Shown here: positions 32,952 to 58,494 of the stretch, piece by piece
Layout of the letters: every line of letters begins with the position of its first letter
Numbering within the stretch: the first letter of the stretch is position 1
Assembly: GCF_964275005.1 (NCBI RefSeq)
Contig: NC_092685.1
Coordinates: 11,886,913-11,950,912 of the forward strand
DNA length: 64,000 nucleotides
Direction of reading: 5' to 3'
Origin: Diadema setosum
Lineage: Eukaryota; Echinodermata; Echinoidea; Diadematoida; Diadematidae
Position numbers and translations under genes: made by a program
The notes under the pieces: generated by a model
Seen by the model: only the letters and a program-made list of their open reading frames with translations
What the model was told of the DNA's origin: nothing
Databases searched by the model: none

Positions 32952-33115
32952 CAGGAGAACCTCACATGGTGAAGATTTAAAAACCGTGGCAACTACCATG
33001 TTACATCAGGGTGCAAAAAAACCCCAAAGAAATACTGAGATTTTAGAGCTGCAAAATCAGGTTGTTTTAAGAGGGTTTTGTCACATCTGACCTCTTTTAT
33101 ATAGAGGTTCTACTG
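32952..33115. mobile_element. TA-flanked pogo/Tigger-like MITE
   Basis: Ends CAGGAGAACCTC and GAGGTTCTACTG with TA on both sides (32950-32951, 33116-33117). The end pattern resembles the CAGTTGAACCTC element at 52533-52977. 164 bp, no open frame. Confidence 0.5.
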
Positions 33116-34761
33116 TATATCAAGCAGAGCAGTCCAAAATGACACATCGACACACACACATTGCAGCATGAAATTTCATTGGGATTGTTTATCCGAAGGA
33201 GAACACAGTTACAAATGTAACATACAATGTACTATAAATCAGGCATACACTCTTGCATGATATACTGCTAGAAAGCTCTTTATGTGGCTGAACCGAAAAA
33301 CACTCAGATTATGATGTGTGCTTTGACAGTGGTCATCAGTCACACGGTATCGCCATCACATCAGCAAGCTCTATTTAGAGCAGCTCCTGCTACTGATTGC
33401 TTTTGCTGTTTATTCAGGAAGTGAAAAAATACCAACTCACCAAAATGTGCAGAGATTCTCCTGCCATTGTTCATTCTCTACTAATATTAAGTTGCCAAAT
33501 ATACAATACAAACTGCTTTGAAATGGATTGAACTTATAATCAGAGATTGTTTGACAACATAATACGAGAAAAATAGAAAAATGACCTGCCACAAAAAACT
33601 ACACATACAGCGAAAAACAAACTGTGAGAAAATCTGCACATGTAAGCTGGTCTTTTTAGGTAAAAATGCCTTGTTTTTGCATTGTTTTGAGTTATTTGGC
33701 AATTAATTTTTTTTTCTCCCAAACACTGTTTGCTCGGTAGGCAAAGATCAACAGCCACTTGCATCTTTGAGCACACATTGAACCATCAATTACAGTCAGA
33801 GCAGGCTACTAATGCTACATACAGGTTTGCACAATCAAGGTCTTCATTGTGGGTTCACATATCTTACTTGTGCCCCTTTAAGTCTACTAAGCATAAAACT
33901 GAGTAACATTCAAACATTCTTTGTGGTAGCATTGCGTGGGAGCTTGAGCGTCACTTGGCTAGCACTGCAAAGGAGGATTGGATTGGGGTGGGGCAGAGAA
34001 CCTCATTTAAGGGCTGCCAACTGCACATCCCTGAAATTTCTCATCCTCTCACACTGAACTGTCTGGATGATGGAAGCAAAAGTTACGGGAGGTGTGGAGC
34101 ATCTCCGTCCACATGAAAAGGATCCCCCCCCCCCCCCCCCATAAAATCTCTCTTTTCCCCTATCTGCTACATGGGCCAATACTTTTGTTGAACTTTCAAT
34201 GCCTGCATTGCAAAACAACTCCCATGGAAATCTCTCAAGTGTGTCCTCGGCAAATGATCGATCATGCATTAATTCAAGCACTGCAATTTGATCTAACCAC
34301 ACCCTCGACAAATGTGATCCTCTGACTATAAAAAAAGAAAAAAAAAATCTATCATGCAAGATGACAGCATATTTTTTTTTCATCATGATTATTTCTTTCT
34401 TTCTTTTTTTTCAGTCAGTACCTTGAGAGACATGTCATTTTCACTGAAATATTAGTTTCTTGTTCTGCCCAATCCTTTTTCGTTGTTTTGTTTTCCACTT
34501 CTTCTTTTTTTTTTGGGGGGGGGGGAGGGAACAGAGGAGAGTACAATTTCTGGTTTTAATCAAATGGAGGTTTCACAATTTATTGCAGTCATTCTAAAAT
34601 GATTCAACACTTTATTCTTCTTTCTCCCTTATTTAAAAGCTCTGGTTCTGGGTAACTTTCATCGCAAGTGAGAGATGTTCTTCCTGCAGAATAGTCATAC
34701 ATGCACTCTCAATATTTGCACTCGTGTATAAAACCTCTCTGCTCAAGTGAATACTAAATAT

Positions 34762-34852
34762 CATCTGTTGAGAATGATAAGGGCGTTAAGTTGCCACTAA
34801 ACCCATAGTGGTGGAGACAACTTAACGCCCTTCTCATTCTCAACAGACGATG
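34762..34852. repeat. Foldback with 34-bp arms
   Basis: ATCATCTGTTGAGAATGATA and AGGGCGTTAAGTTG at the left pair with their inverse at the right, about two mismatches, around a loop that has its own CCACTA/TAGTGG stem. A small palindromic element. Confidence 0.75.
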
Positions 34853-36194
34853 TCATTTGATTTCTTATTCCCATGATTAAATACGCATTGAATTCATGAA
34901 CTTCCAAAATAAATGAACAAGCCTATCTACATTCTAAAATATCTACTTTCCCCAGTGAAATCACCACAGCATGTAAATTCACGTTCATTCAAAACTTGAA
35001 TGTTCATTAATCCCACAGGTCAACTGCGATTAGCACACAAAGACTCCATAGGGCCTAACAGAGTCTAACTTTGGCATTTTAGCATCAAAGTCGATGTACA
35101 GAGCACCATACAAGACATCTGAATGAGCTCCCACATAAAAATAAAATGAAACGACAAAATCAAAGGCAAGAATCATATTTCAAATTCAATGTCTGCACTA
35201 TCATCTAGTCTATCCTAATAGTATATATGAGAAGGGTAACACATGATCATATCTATGATACTTTGAAGATTACACTTACGCATCCCTTAAACCGTGCAGA
35301 GGTAAGGTGATTACTATCCAGTGTTTCTGAGGTAAAAGTCACTTAACGGCGTGTCACTGAATAATGCTGATCAGAGGGAAAAGGGAACCCTTGTGAAGTA
35401 CGGTAGATTTTTCCTTTCCATTCTAACTAATCATAGAACTACTGCATACAGGAACTTTCCAGAGTGTTAATTGTGAGGCAGAGATCATTCACAAATCACA
35501 CCGTAGTTCTTTTCAAACAGTAAATCACACTTGATATGGCTTAAAATGACAGCTCAAGTAGACAAGTCATGACTTGCCCATTGATCTATTTTCCATCATG
35601 TATGACATCATGGAAGATGCCTTGTAGGTAGCAGTTCCAAACAAATGACAGTAGGTTTATTTGAACTACTTTGCCCATTTGTAATATAAGACCTGAAATT
35701 TGCACTACTGACCTGATGATATCACACATACCTGCTTACTTTGGGCTCTTCATCACAGCTTATACAGAAATTAGAACATGGATGGATTTGGTCCGATTGC
35801 GTAACAGAATTTGTGAAACACAGAACAGGTAGCTATGTCCATATTCCAGTTTTACAGTAAAGTACATAGTTTACACTTAACAAATTGTAGGATTAGGTCA
35901 TTCTTAAATATTAGCAATATTGATATAATGGGGCCCAAGCTGTTGATATCATTCAACCACAGAAAAAAGGTTACAAATGGGGGAACAACCACATGTTGTA
36001 CATACAAAAGCTGTTTGATTGTAGATTGCAGTAATTTTTAGTCATTATTCTACATTGTTTAATAATAACTCATTTATCACAATTCCATTGTTAAACCTTG
36101 GCAAGCATTCTGCACGTATCTTTGTCAGTATCTGCACATTTTTCTTGGTACAGCATTTCGCAACACCATGACATACAATATGGGTAAATTCATA

Positions 36195-36371
36195 CTGTAA
36201 AGTGGATATTTTCGCACTCGGCTGGGTAAGATGAGTTTCGTATGTTTTTAATTCCGCATAATCATACATCAAGGCAAGCAAAAATATTTGTGTACTTTTA
36301 TTTTCGCGCTAGTCTCTGATTGCGCGAAATGCACGAAAATTTAAACGCCGCGAAAATTTCCACTTTTACAG
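36195..36371. mobile_element. Tc1/mariner-type MITE, copy 1
   Basis: TA-flanked (36193-36194, 36372-36373), starting CTGTAAAGTGGATATTTTCG and ending with the inverse CGAAAATTTCCACTTTTACAG. Inside are TTTTCGCGCTAGT and GCGCGAAAT. The same family as 50704-50912, shorter. No open frame. Confidence 0.75.
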
Positions 36372-37947
36372 TAAATGTATTCAAATCACTGTAATCAGGA
36401 GGTACAGCTGTTTTATGTCAAGAATGGTCAATGCATAACTTCGGACAGCACACAATTTTTCGGTAGGTAACAGCTGACAATCGTGTCTCCTGGACACTTC
36501 TACATTATTGAGTTCACAACAGGACTGCCATAAACAAGTCAGTATTTTAAAGGGCAATGTCCATTTTCTATGGCCATTCTATGGCCATTGATTTTAAATG
36601 TATTTGCCTAAAATTACACCTAAAATGTACGGAGATATATCACTAGACATTGAAATTGAATCATTTGTATGCTTGTTTGTTTGTTTTTCAATTGACAGAT
36701 ACATGTATTGTTTACATCTAAAGTCCATGACGGATCTGCCCGCTCAAATAAGCACAAGGTATTTAACACTGAAATACTTTAAAAAATCAAGTCACTTGAG
36801 AATATGGATCTGTCAGTGTTTAGAAAGCATGATTTCCTATTTGGCAGAATAGACAACTACAGGAGTTGTGAAGAAACTGATTCTTTCTGTTTACTTCAGC
36901 AAAAACAATAGCAGAGACTGATCCTCTAATGTTTGTCAACCAATACAGGCTTCGGTTGTGAATTTACACATTCACTAATTGCCAGAAACTGTTATGCAAT
37001 GTAAGTCTGTGCACAGCTTCCATTTGCAGATGGATACAGGTATTCCTGATGAATTTACTGACAGTGGTAGAATTAAATGGAGAAAAAGGAAAAAGGTATC
37101 AAAGGGAAATGGGGACTGAGTAACTTCTATCATCTTGTGGATGTCACCACAAAATGTTTTCTTTTCCTTCCCAGCATCATTCATAAGCTCTGATGTGGAT
37201 CTGCTACCTTAACTATACATCATTCTTATTGGATGATCCCTACAGCAGGACTGCCAACATTCAACGTATTTAGATCATGGAAGCTTTCATATTTCTTGTC
37301 AGAATATGAGAGATGTATCGAGTCTTCTACAGAGCCTGTTGTAATATCAGGGAGATGTGGCAGCGCTGCTGAAGGGCTCACTCCAACACGGCTTCTCATA
37401 TCCTTGCTGTCGAGTACTGCAGTGACGCAAGAGCAGACCACTGAAACGGGGCGGGCAACAAGGGGCAACACGCTGGCTACACACGGCCATTGCGTGCCAC
37501 AGCCATTCGGGCTGGGCTGGGGCTGGTGAACCGTGACGCCACTACCAGAGTCATCTCGTCTGCAAACATTGCAAACACTGCAGTCTGGCTGCAATCTGCA
37601 TATTAGAAACACTGATTTGTGATTTCACTTCCAGCTGGCGAGAATGACCATGGAGACCGCTCACCACATGCATCAAGATGGGAGGGGGGATGATATGAGT
37701 GATGTAAATGCTGCAAATATCTCCCATGGCGGTGCTCTGGTTGAGAGGAAGGCGCACCTCATGTGGTGGCGACAGATTTTTTTCCACTCCATCAGCCAGC
37801 TTCCACGATTCCCAACTCCCCCGCGGGGACGGGGACTATGCCCGGCATCGGGAATCCTTCACGGATGAGATCGCTTCCGCATGGGGAGGCAAGCTTGGCG
37901 AGGTATAAAGGCATCACCAAATACATCTTCTCTTGGGAGGAGGGCAG

Positions 37948-38024
37948 ACCAGGAGGAAGAGGAGGAGGAGGAGGTGATGGGAGGTGGGGGATGGGGGATG
38001 GGGGCAAGGAGGGGAAGGGGGGTT
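37948..38024 (+). repeat. G-rich tract, possible G-quadruplex
   Basis: GGA/GAG repeats followed by four or more runs of four to six G (GGTGGGGGATGGGGGATGGG and onward). It can form G-quadruplexes on the plus strand; in a minus-strand GALNT2 3' UTR it would be a C-rich RNA stretch. No coding evidence. Confidence 0.6.
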
Positions 38025-38810
38025 TGAGATTCATCTCCCATTCACTGGTCCTATAGCTTTGCTTTGAGGTTGTTCCCTCTCCTCATATCCACCCTCCCTT
38101 CCCAAATAACAGTGGTATAAAGCTTGGCTAATTTTTACTTCTCTTCAACTATTGCTAAGAGTTTCTAATTTCACACTAGTATTGAAATGAAAAAATTTAA
38201 TTTTTTTTTCTTTAAGTGGTAGTGTAGCAGCAAAGAGTAATCAGGGTGAAATTTTAGTCTGATATGAATGAAAAGTGTACATGGCAAACTAAAAAAATGT
38301 TATAGATCTGCTTTAACTGCAGTCTTATGCTCTAAGACAAGCTAGCTAAGATCACGGATGCTCTTCACATGTACATGCAGTCAAGGTATTGTGTAAGAGT
38401 CACTTTGAGACATAATATACAGGCTTTCAAGCGATAGAGCATTTTTTTATTTTCCTTCCTTATCTTTGGAAACAAACTGCTTCATTTTTACACGATACAA
38501 TCATAGTGTCACACTGAATAAAGAAAGTTTATCGAAAACACTGAACACAGACTCACAAACAAAAACAGAATGATCAACATCAACAAGTTGATTATTGTAC
38601 GAATGTTTGAAAAATATTTGTCATTTTCTAGCACTTAATTATTCTTTTTTTTTATTTCTCTCATTCAAATTTTCTTTATACATCTGTGATACAAAAATAC
38701 AAATGCTGGGAAGGGCTGTTAGGGACAAGAAGAGTCACGGGAGGGGCGTGGATGGAGTTGGGGAGGGGGGAGGGCTTAGACAAAAAGGCCTTCTTTGATG
38801 ATGTCCGGTG

Positions 38811-51304
<12,494 letters not shown>

Positions 51305-51891
51305 CTATTCTTATGATAACAATAGATACCATCACCGACATCATCCTCTTGACAATATTAATAATACACATTGCATTTGGAGAGAGCACTTAATAGGTTA
51401 GACGCCTTCATTTGCTGAGCACGGTAGATGGCCTGGAAAAGATATATTGACTTGATAAGGCAGAAAAAAAAATTATCATCTCGTTATCATGTTAGATTAG
51501 ATGTATCAGAAAGTTGGCAGATCCATAGCTCACTCTGGCATGCATACTTGAGATGGAAGGAATGCAATTGTTTTAAATCGTGATGGCACACTCATTATGT
51601 TGATTGGGAGCTTAACGAGTTTGATGCATTTTCATATTATGTTGTTGTTGTTGTTGTTTTAACCTGAGCAGTATGTACACATTGGTATCGTACTGTTTAC
51701 ATCATATGGAGCTAACACCTCTGGTCTACATCATAGGTGTTCTTGTTTACAAATGTCCTGACAACAAATTAACTGTTACATTTGCCATCTGCATAGAAGG
51801 TGAATTCTTATATAATCACAAAAAAATTGAGAGGTAAATCATTAAAAAAAAAATTTATATGGACAGATTTTTGCATCCTGATAGATGACTT

Positions 51892-51917
51892 TGTGTGTGT
51901 GTGTGTGTGTGTGTGTC
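51892..51917. repeat. (GT)n microsatellite
   Basis: About 13 GT units, followed by TCTACACACAG. A simple repeat. Confidence 0.85.
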
Positions 51918-52242
51918 TACACACAGAAATTATCGGTTTCAAATCATGTCTTGAAAATTAAGTTTTGAAAACCATAAACTTTGGGTGTGTGTGTGTGAAG
52001 AAGCCTGATAAAGACTGGAAAAAATATTTGACTGTCGAGAGAGTCAAAAATCTTCCCTCCATCCTCCTGATGGTGTTGCAGATCACTGAAATATCCTCCA
52101 CCTCCTCCTCCTCCTCCTCCTCCCCTCCTAATAGCTCTCCCTTTAAGCCAGTCTTTCCCTTCCAGCCCCTACCCTTTCCTCCCCTTATCCCTTATGGCTG
52201 AGATTGACAGAGAAGGGAGAAAGAAAGATTGAGAGAGAAATT

Positions 52243-53187
52243 TAGACCCTTTTCACACGGGTCGAGATACATAACTGTAATGCTCATATTACAATTATGA
52301 TTACAATTACAATTAGGATTATCGTTTGTACACACAACCAAGGAAAGGCTTCCCAGATTCTGTGGATTTGAATTTCAGAGCAAGCAGAGGAGATGTGGCT
52401 TCTTTCTGAGTTCCCATCAACCACTCTTCAGAGCGGTAAGAAGTGCAGTTTTTCTGAAGGAGTGGTTGAAAGGTCACTGTAAGCCCAACCCCCTAAAACA
52501 TGATTTGAAGGTAGATCCGTACTTGTTGACTACAGTTGAACCTCTATTATCCGGCCTCCCTTTATCCGGATCTCTCTATTATACGGACGCAATCTCGCCG
52601 TGATTTTTTTTTTTATATTATAATTACGGGAGGAAAGGGGGATTCCCAACTCCATGAGAACTCCTACACAAACACACATGAATTACATATACTTGATACA
52701 TTTCTTAATAATTATTTAGGTTAATCATCCCAAGAATTTATAAAAGAAAATGATTTTATTCTTGCAAACACAAACCTCTATTTTGGGGTCTGTTACTGAG
52801 TGTAACAATGAAAAGGTTGCAGTATACACATTACTACATGTGGTACTACAATGGGCTACATCAGTACATGTGTATGTATATGTACATGTATAAAGCATTG
52901 AGTCTCCCATAACCGGCCAAATCCCTTATCCGGATGAGCCCCGGTCCCGACTTGTCCGGATACGAGAGGTTCAACTGTATTTTGTTATGTAATTCTGGAG
53001 AAGTATCACTAGAAAACACCTCCAGAGCATCATTTGAATTATATGATTTGAATTACGATTCAAATCACCCTCCGCAATTCCAGTTTTCCATACACACGGC
53101 CACAAGGCATCATTTGAATCGTGATCCTAGTGATGCGTCATTATAATCGTAACCGACATTATGCCCTTTCAATACGTGTGAAAGCAG
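52243..53187. mobile_element. TTTTCACAC-ended MITE, copy 2, interrupted
   Basis: Starts near TAGACCCTTTTCACACGGGT and ends near GTGTGAAAGCAGCC. It matches 48982-49470 on both sides of a 445-bp insertion (52533-52977). Without that insertion it would be about 500 bp, the size of copy 1. Confidence 0.65.
52533..52977. mobile_element. pogo/Tigger-type MITE nested in another MITE
   Basis: Ends CAGTTGAACCTCTATTATCC and the inverse TCCGGATACGAGAGGTTCAA, CTG, flanked by TA (52531-52532 and 52978-52979). Subterminal TTATCCGG words recur near both ends, typical of pogo-like elements. The interior is AT-rich without an open transposase frame. It must be younger than the element at 52243-53187 that it interrupts. 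Confidence 0.8.
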
Positions 53188-53845
53188 CCGCAGAGAAAAA
53201 AAAAGGTGGTGGGAAGGGGGGGGGGGAAAGAAAGTAGCAGACTGCCATGGGGTTTTAAGCAGGATGCACTCAAGGCAACAGCCTTAAAGGCTAATAATTC
53301 ATTGGCTGTGAGTGGACAGGGCCGGAGTTGTCACAGGTGAAAGACACACACACACACACACTCAATATCATTTGCAGCAATATGGCACATTTCCAGGGCT
53401 GACTTGTTCCGGAAGGTTGCCTGCTTGAATCGGGGCATCTAATTGTGTAATTAACTTTCAATTACAATAGGATCTAAAACAAGCCAGACCTAAGATTGCA
53501 TGGGAGGAACACCGGAATATAATTAAGGGAAGTTTCTTGCTTGCCAATTTTTTTTTTTTTTTTTTTCAAATTTCATTTCCATAACTTCAATGAACATCTT
53601 TAACATCTTGACAAAAGGGATATGCAAAGCTCAGATAGCTCCAGATATGGCGTCCAATAATGAATTATTCTCAGTGGATTTAATGGGGAAGTCCAGACAA
53701 TTTTCATAATTTCACATCATGTAGTACATAAATTGACAACTCCATGTATCAATTTGAGAAATTTATTGTGGTCCATGAGCAGAGAAACTAATACTCAAGC
53801 AAGAAAAAAACAAACAAAAACTAGAAATGTCGCTACAGCGACTGG

Positions 53846-54689
53846 TTATACCCCCGCCAAACAACATTTCATAAGCTTTGGTCAAAACAACATTTCATAA
53901 GCTTTGGTCAAAAAACTGAGGAAGTAGTTAAATCCGCAAGACCTTTCCTTGATCTTCTGCCATTAATATGCCGTTACCATGGCAACGTACTTTCGGGTAC
54001 TGTCGAAAAATGCGTCTTGCACATCTACAACCAAAGGCACACATCTGTACCAAGTTTCATGGAAATTGGGCAAAAACTGAGGAAGTAGTTTGCAACACAA
54101 AATTTTCCATCATTTTGGCTCATAATGTGTGAGCTGTTACCATGGCAACATACTTTTTGTCACTGTCAAGAAATGTGTCATGCTGACCTATATCCTAAGA
54201 CAAACATTCAATATGAATTCCATGAGAATTGGAAGAACACTCATGAAGCAGTTTTGCCATGAAGCATTTTGCCCTATATTTTACCAATAACATGCCGTTA
54301 CCATGGCAACGCACTTTTTGCCACTGCGGAAATATGTGTCTTGCACATTAACATATTCAGATGAACATCTGTACCTAATTTCATAAAAATTGATCAAAAA
54401 CTGTGGGAGGAGTTCGCGACGCAAGATTTGTACCCATTTTTGCCCATAATATGCCGTTACCATGGCAACATACTTTTGGGTACTGTCAAAAAATACGTCT
54501 TGCACATCTACAACCCAAGGCACACATCTGTGCCAAGTTTTATGGGAATCGGTTGAAAACTGAGGAAGTAGTTCGCGACGCAAGATTTGCAACGGACCGA
54601 CCGCCCGCCCGCCCGACCGCCCGACCGACCGCCCGACCGTCCGCTGATTCCTATTTACCCCCTTCAAACTTCGTTTGGCGGGGGTATAA
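53846..54689. mobile_element. Inverted-repeat element with four tandem X-box units
   Basis: Ends TTATACCCCCGCCAAAC and GTTTGGCGGGGGTATAA are exact inverses. Inside, a unit of about 160 bp repeats four times; each holds GTTACCATGGCAAC (starting 53973, 54136, 54297, 54456), followed by ACTTTT..GTACTGTC and later TGAGGAAGTAGTTCGCGACG. Near the right end lies a CCGACCGCCCGCCCGACC stretch. The 14-base palindrome fits the RFX X-box consensus. There is no open transposase frame, so it is nonautonomous. Confidence 0.75.
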
Positions 54690-54814
54690 CAAACAAAAAT
54701 AAACAACAATGAACAAGGATAATGACAAAGGAGGTTCACATATTTCAGAAATGTAGCTATGTAATTCCATTACAACACGTTCACCTGTGTAAAATTATGC
54801 ATGCTTTCTTTTTT

Positions 54815-55245
54815 ACCTCCGCCAAGGGAGGAGGTTTAAGTTTTCATTACCATTGGTTTGTTTGTCCGTGTGCAAAATAACTCAAAAAGTTGTGCACGGA
54901 TTTAGATGAAACTGGAAGGAAAGGTTGAGAATTACAATTACACAAGGAATAGATGATTAAATTTTGGTTGTGATGCAGAAATTTTTATGGATTTTAAGAA
55001 GAATTTTTGATATTTTGGCAGGTAAGGTCAATTAATTTTGGAGTTCAAGCTGCGCATTTTTGAGGTATCCGTATGCGCACTAAAGTGTGTGCTCTAGTTT
55101 CTGCTAGAGCAAGGCGCACCGCACAGCTGAGGGTTTATGGCGTAAAAAGTGATATCTTGAACATTTTTTAAATCACTGCTCCCATCATCGGTGGAAAGTA
55201 GCTGCTTGGCAGAGGTCTGTGTTCTAAGAGTGCTTTTCTAGTTTG
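54815..55245. repeat. Dispersed repeat starting CCTCCGCCAAGGGAGGAGG
   Basis: Begins CCTCCGCCAAGGGAGGAGG, then TTTGTTTGTCCGTGTGCAAA, AACTCAAAAAGTTGTGCACG and GATTTAGATGAAACT, and ends GAGTGCTTTTCTAGT. I remember this as a widely dispersed pattern in marine animal genomes; class uncertain. An internal piece (GTGATATCTTGAACATTTTT) also occurs near 45138, in the GALNT2 intron. Confidence 0.5.
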
Positions 55246-55258
55246 CTCTGCTTTCTTA

Positions 55259-56157
55259 GAGCGTGTTTCTACTGAGAGCACCTCGCATCACCTTGCATCA
55301 CCGCGAATTTTGTCTTCCGCATCACCTCATATTTTACGACCACTCAAGCTGTTTCTACTGAGTGATAAAATATGTGGTGAATGCGAGGTGACGTGCAAAA
55401 TGCGGTGAATCCAGAAGTCAACATATTTTCAGGTCACACATCGGGTCACGCTGCATCTGCACTGCCATTTTGTGGTAGGCCACTGAATTTCGTTTAGTCT
55501 TTCCATTCAAAATGCCCCTCACCAACATATCCTGCCACTTGGTTATTAGGAATCGTTGCAGGGTCCAGTTAATGCTCTCTAGGGGCTCCGACATACTAAC
55601 GTTAGTATTCCAGCGAAAACGAATTAGGGAATCTACAACTTCGAGACGATACGATATTATGGGAAAATGAACGCAGTGTAAAAATCAGAGTATATAGTAT
55701 GATACTAGTAGGCTGTTGGGCACACAAACAATTATAGACGATGAATGCACGCAATTCACCTGTACCACCTCATGTATTTAGTAGGAGTTGGTACAAGGTG
55801 TGATGTGTGCAAAACTACGGTCGCTGTGTACACAAGTGTCGGAGTGTGGGCTGAACCGATTTGAAAAGCGCAGGCAAAAGCTCCCAATAATTTTAGTCTT
55901 CCGGTACACAGCGAATTTCGCTACCCGGTGTGTTTCTGCTGAGAATCGTCCTTCGCATCACCACCCATCGACCACCTCAAAAGGTGGACGACGGAGCACC
56001 TCGCATCACCGCGCATCGGCCACTACCCGATCTGTTTCTAGTGAGGAAAAATTCGAGGTGTCACTACGCATCACCGTGCATCACCACGTATCACCACGAA
56101 TCACCTCGCATCGCCTGGAATCACCTCAAATTTTCGGCGCTCAGTAGAAACACGCTC
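55259..56157. mobile_element. Harbinger-type MITE, GAGCGTGTTTCTACTGAG family
   Basis: TTA target duplication (55256-55258 and 56158-56160). Terminal GAGCGTGTTTCTACTGAG faces its inverse. Subterminal GCATCACC/CACCTCGCATCACC words repeat many times at both ends. 3-bp TTA duplication and GAGCGTGTTTC ends fit PIF/Harbinger. The centre has no transposase frame. Confidence 0.75.
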
Positions 56158-57935
56158 TTAATCTCCCACTCATGCATTCTTATAGTGAAGCTGCCATGTC
56201 ATCATCCTTGTTCATTGTGATTGGTTATGAATTTTGGAGACATTTTTACTCCTCATCCCAATCACTACAGTGTATAAATTCTAAAACTCTATATACTCCG
56301 TTTAACCAATTTATAGTTGCTCAAATGTCAAAGTCTTAAAATCATGCAGATGTCTCCTTTAAATTGGCATTGAAACATAGCTTGTGCTCTCACACTTTTC
56401 TCGCTTCATTGAGGTTCAACACTTCGGTACGATTTGAACTCTATTACATTTGATATGATCACTGTGATAGAAGAAACGTACATCCAGTGTATCATACATT
56501 AAGCGAGTGGCAGTCGTCCAAGAATTGCTGTACTATCGTGATACATCCCTCAATAGCACCTATACTCTGCAAGATCACATGAACCCAAACGGTCCATGGA
56601 AAAAAAAAAAAACCCTTGGTGCAGTTCCGGTGCAATATTGGGAGATGATAAGACCAAGGAGGCATTGTGATACCTCCTTGATAAGGCACTCACACTTTCC
56701 ATGCTCTCACTGCTCGCTGACCTTTTTCCCCATCTCACAGGCAGGCTTTGCGCTGCTTCATAAAATCTTAATTCTCTCCTCCTCGAGTCTATCTAAGGCA
56801 GAGTCCCGGCTGCTAACTCTTGAGGTGACAAAAAACATCCACTCAAATTCGCTTCACTGAAGTTTCAGTTGCTCCCCCTTGAGCCCCGTATGAAGGTATA
56901 CCAAGGTAGTCCTACATACTGAAGGTGAGAATTTGCTCATTAATTCAACACTCTTTGAACTCTCACTGTACTTTTACATGCATGCTTCAATGAATCTACC
57001 TGTACACGAAACCTCTCCGTCCTTGTGCATCTGTGTTTTCTGTCAACACGACCGCACCAGGGTAGCTTTGAAATGCAATATGGGTACCATCTTTTCTGCA
57101 ATTGTTTTTATATTTTTTTAAATGATGATGCAATAAATTTATAACAAATTGATTTATATGACAAAGAAGTACTTAATGAGCCAATCATGCTCACAGTGAC
57201 TCTCCTGGGTGGCATCTGTATGTACCCGCATTTGAGGGAATATACTACTATGCACATGTGATTTATCAATATTATGCAAAAACAATTCTTTTTTTTTTTT
57301 TTTTTGGCTGCATTCAAAGCTTTAAAAATATTTGCAAGATAAGACATATGCAAAGATTCTTGATCAGACCGTAATATACAACACTGCTTCAAGGTTGGTT
57401 TCAATACAATTAAAGCCCAAATACCTTGATGACATACGATTTATAAAAAAAAAAAAAAAAACCCACACACACACACACACAAAAACTAATCATCATATTG
57501 CTTTGTCGCATACATGTACAGGTATGTCTCTGTCAGCAATTCTTCACTGCCCATAATCTATGTGGAAGTTTACATAACTTTTGCTCTCGTTTAGCGTGTT
57601 CAGACAATGATCCCAATAATGACAATGACAATAATAATAAGAAGAGCAAAACAACAACAACAATAATAATGATAATGATAATAACCTGAATGACCTGATT
57701 TAAGGTATCTTTCCTGCAACTGAAGTTCCTTTTCCAAAGCCCAGAATAGGCTTAGATATTGATATAATACCACAGAGGATTATGGGGTCCATGGCTTGTA
57801 TGGCAGTGGGATGGTAAAGGCCTTTGTAAGGAGCTGTGTAAAACCATTAAAAAAAAATGTAAGAGCCTTAGTGTTTCAAGCGAAGGGATACAGACTCATA
57901 CACAATGCAACTATTTTTTGGCATTATGCGAGTAT

Positions 57936-58494
57936 GACCCCGTTTACAGTGCAGGGCTGGGCCGAGCCGCGGCCGAGCCCAGCCTCAATTGCGGGGCCAA
58001 GCCTCGCAATTTTGTCCGTTTACACTGCCGGGCTCGGCCGCGCTTTTGATTCAAACCTTTCAATATTTTGTCATAGTGGCGCTCTGCTTGTAAACAAACG
58101 CAATTTGGTATAGTCTGGTTTTCAGACTCTTTGCCTACTGGATTCCGTGGCGATGAAGTCGCCGTTCGGGCAAAGGCTTTTGCCGAAGGAAAAAATCGTT
58201 TTGCAGGACAAAACCACCTTAAACTATACTAGTTTTTGACGTTGAGGAGGTTAATATCCTGAATAGCAAAATAGTACAGGCAGAGGGTTTGGAAGCCAGA
58301 CTAAAATTGGCCGTGCATTTGGCCCAGTTTGCGTTTACACTGAGAAAAGGCCGGGCTCGGCCACGGCCGAGACCACCTCCAGAGCGTGGCCAAATGCGAG
58401 GCCAATTTTTGGCCTCGCATTTGGCCTTTTGCGTGTTTAAACTGAAATGAAGGTGGGCTCGGCCGCGTCCGAGCCTCGCACTGTAAACGGGGTC
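57936..58494. mobile_element. Inverted-repeat element, GACCCCGTTTACAGTGC family
   Basis: GACCCCGTTTACAGTGC and its exact inverse bound 559 bp. Subterminal GGCCGAGCC / GCGAGGCC words recur on both sides, with TTTACACTG and CAGTTTAAAC-like copies. The pattern resembles Harbinger or ISL2EU MITEs. Flanking triplets (TAT, TTA) do not match exactly. Confidence 0.65.

Larger units (their letters stand above)
29301..38810. other. Gene-free tract between ERH and GALNT2 coding ends
   Basis: 9.5 kb without a supportable exon. Several open frames exist on both strands, the longest a 128-codon minus-strand frame at 37226-37612, but none shows a known domain or a phase-consistent splice partner. It should contain the 3' UTR of the minus-strand GALNT2, whose end I cannot place; TTTATT words (minus-strand AATAAA) occur at about 38446, 33410, 32764 and 31097. 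Small mobile elements and G/C runs are listed separately. Confidence 0.4.

Noticed and set aside
37226-37612. 128-codon minus-strand frame ending SPAVGIIQ.
   Set aside because: Downstream of the GALNT2 stop, no domain, no splice partner; most likely 3' UTR or intergenic.
54281-54739. 152-codon minus-strand frame with internal repeats.
   Set aside because: It reads through the tandem units of the X-box element; the repetition comes from the DNA repeat.
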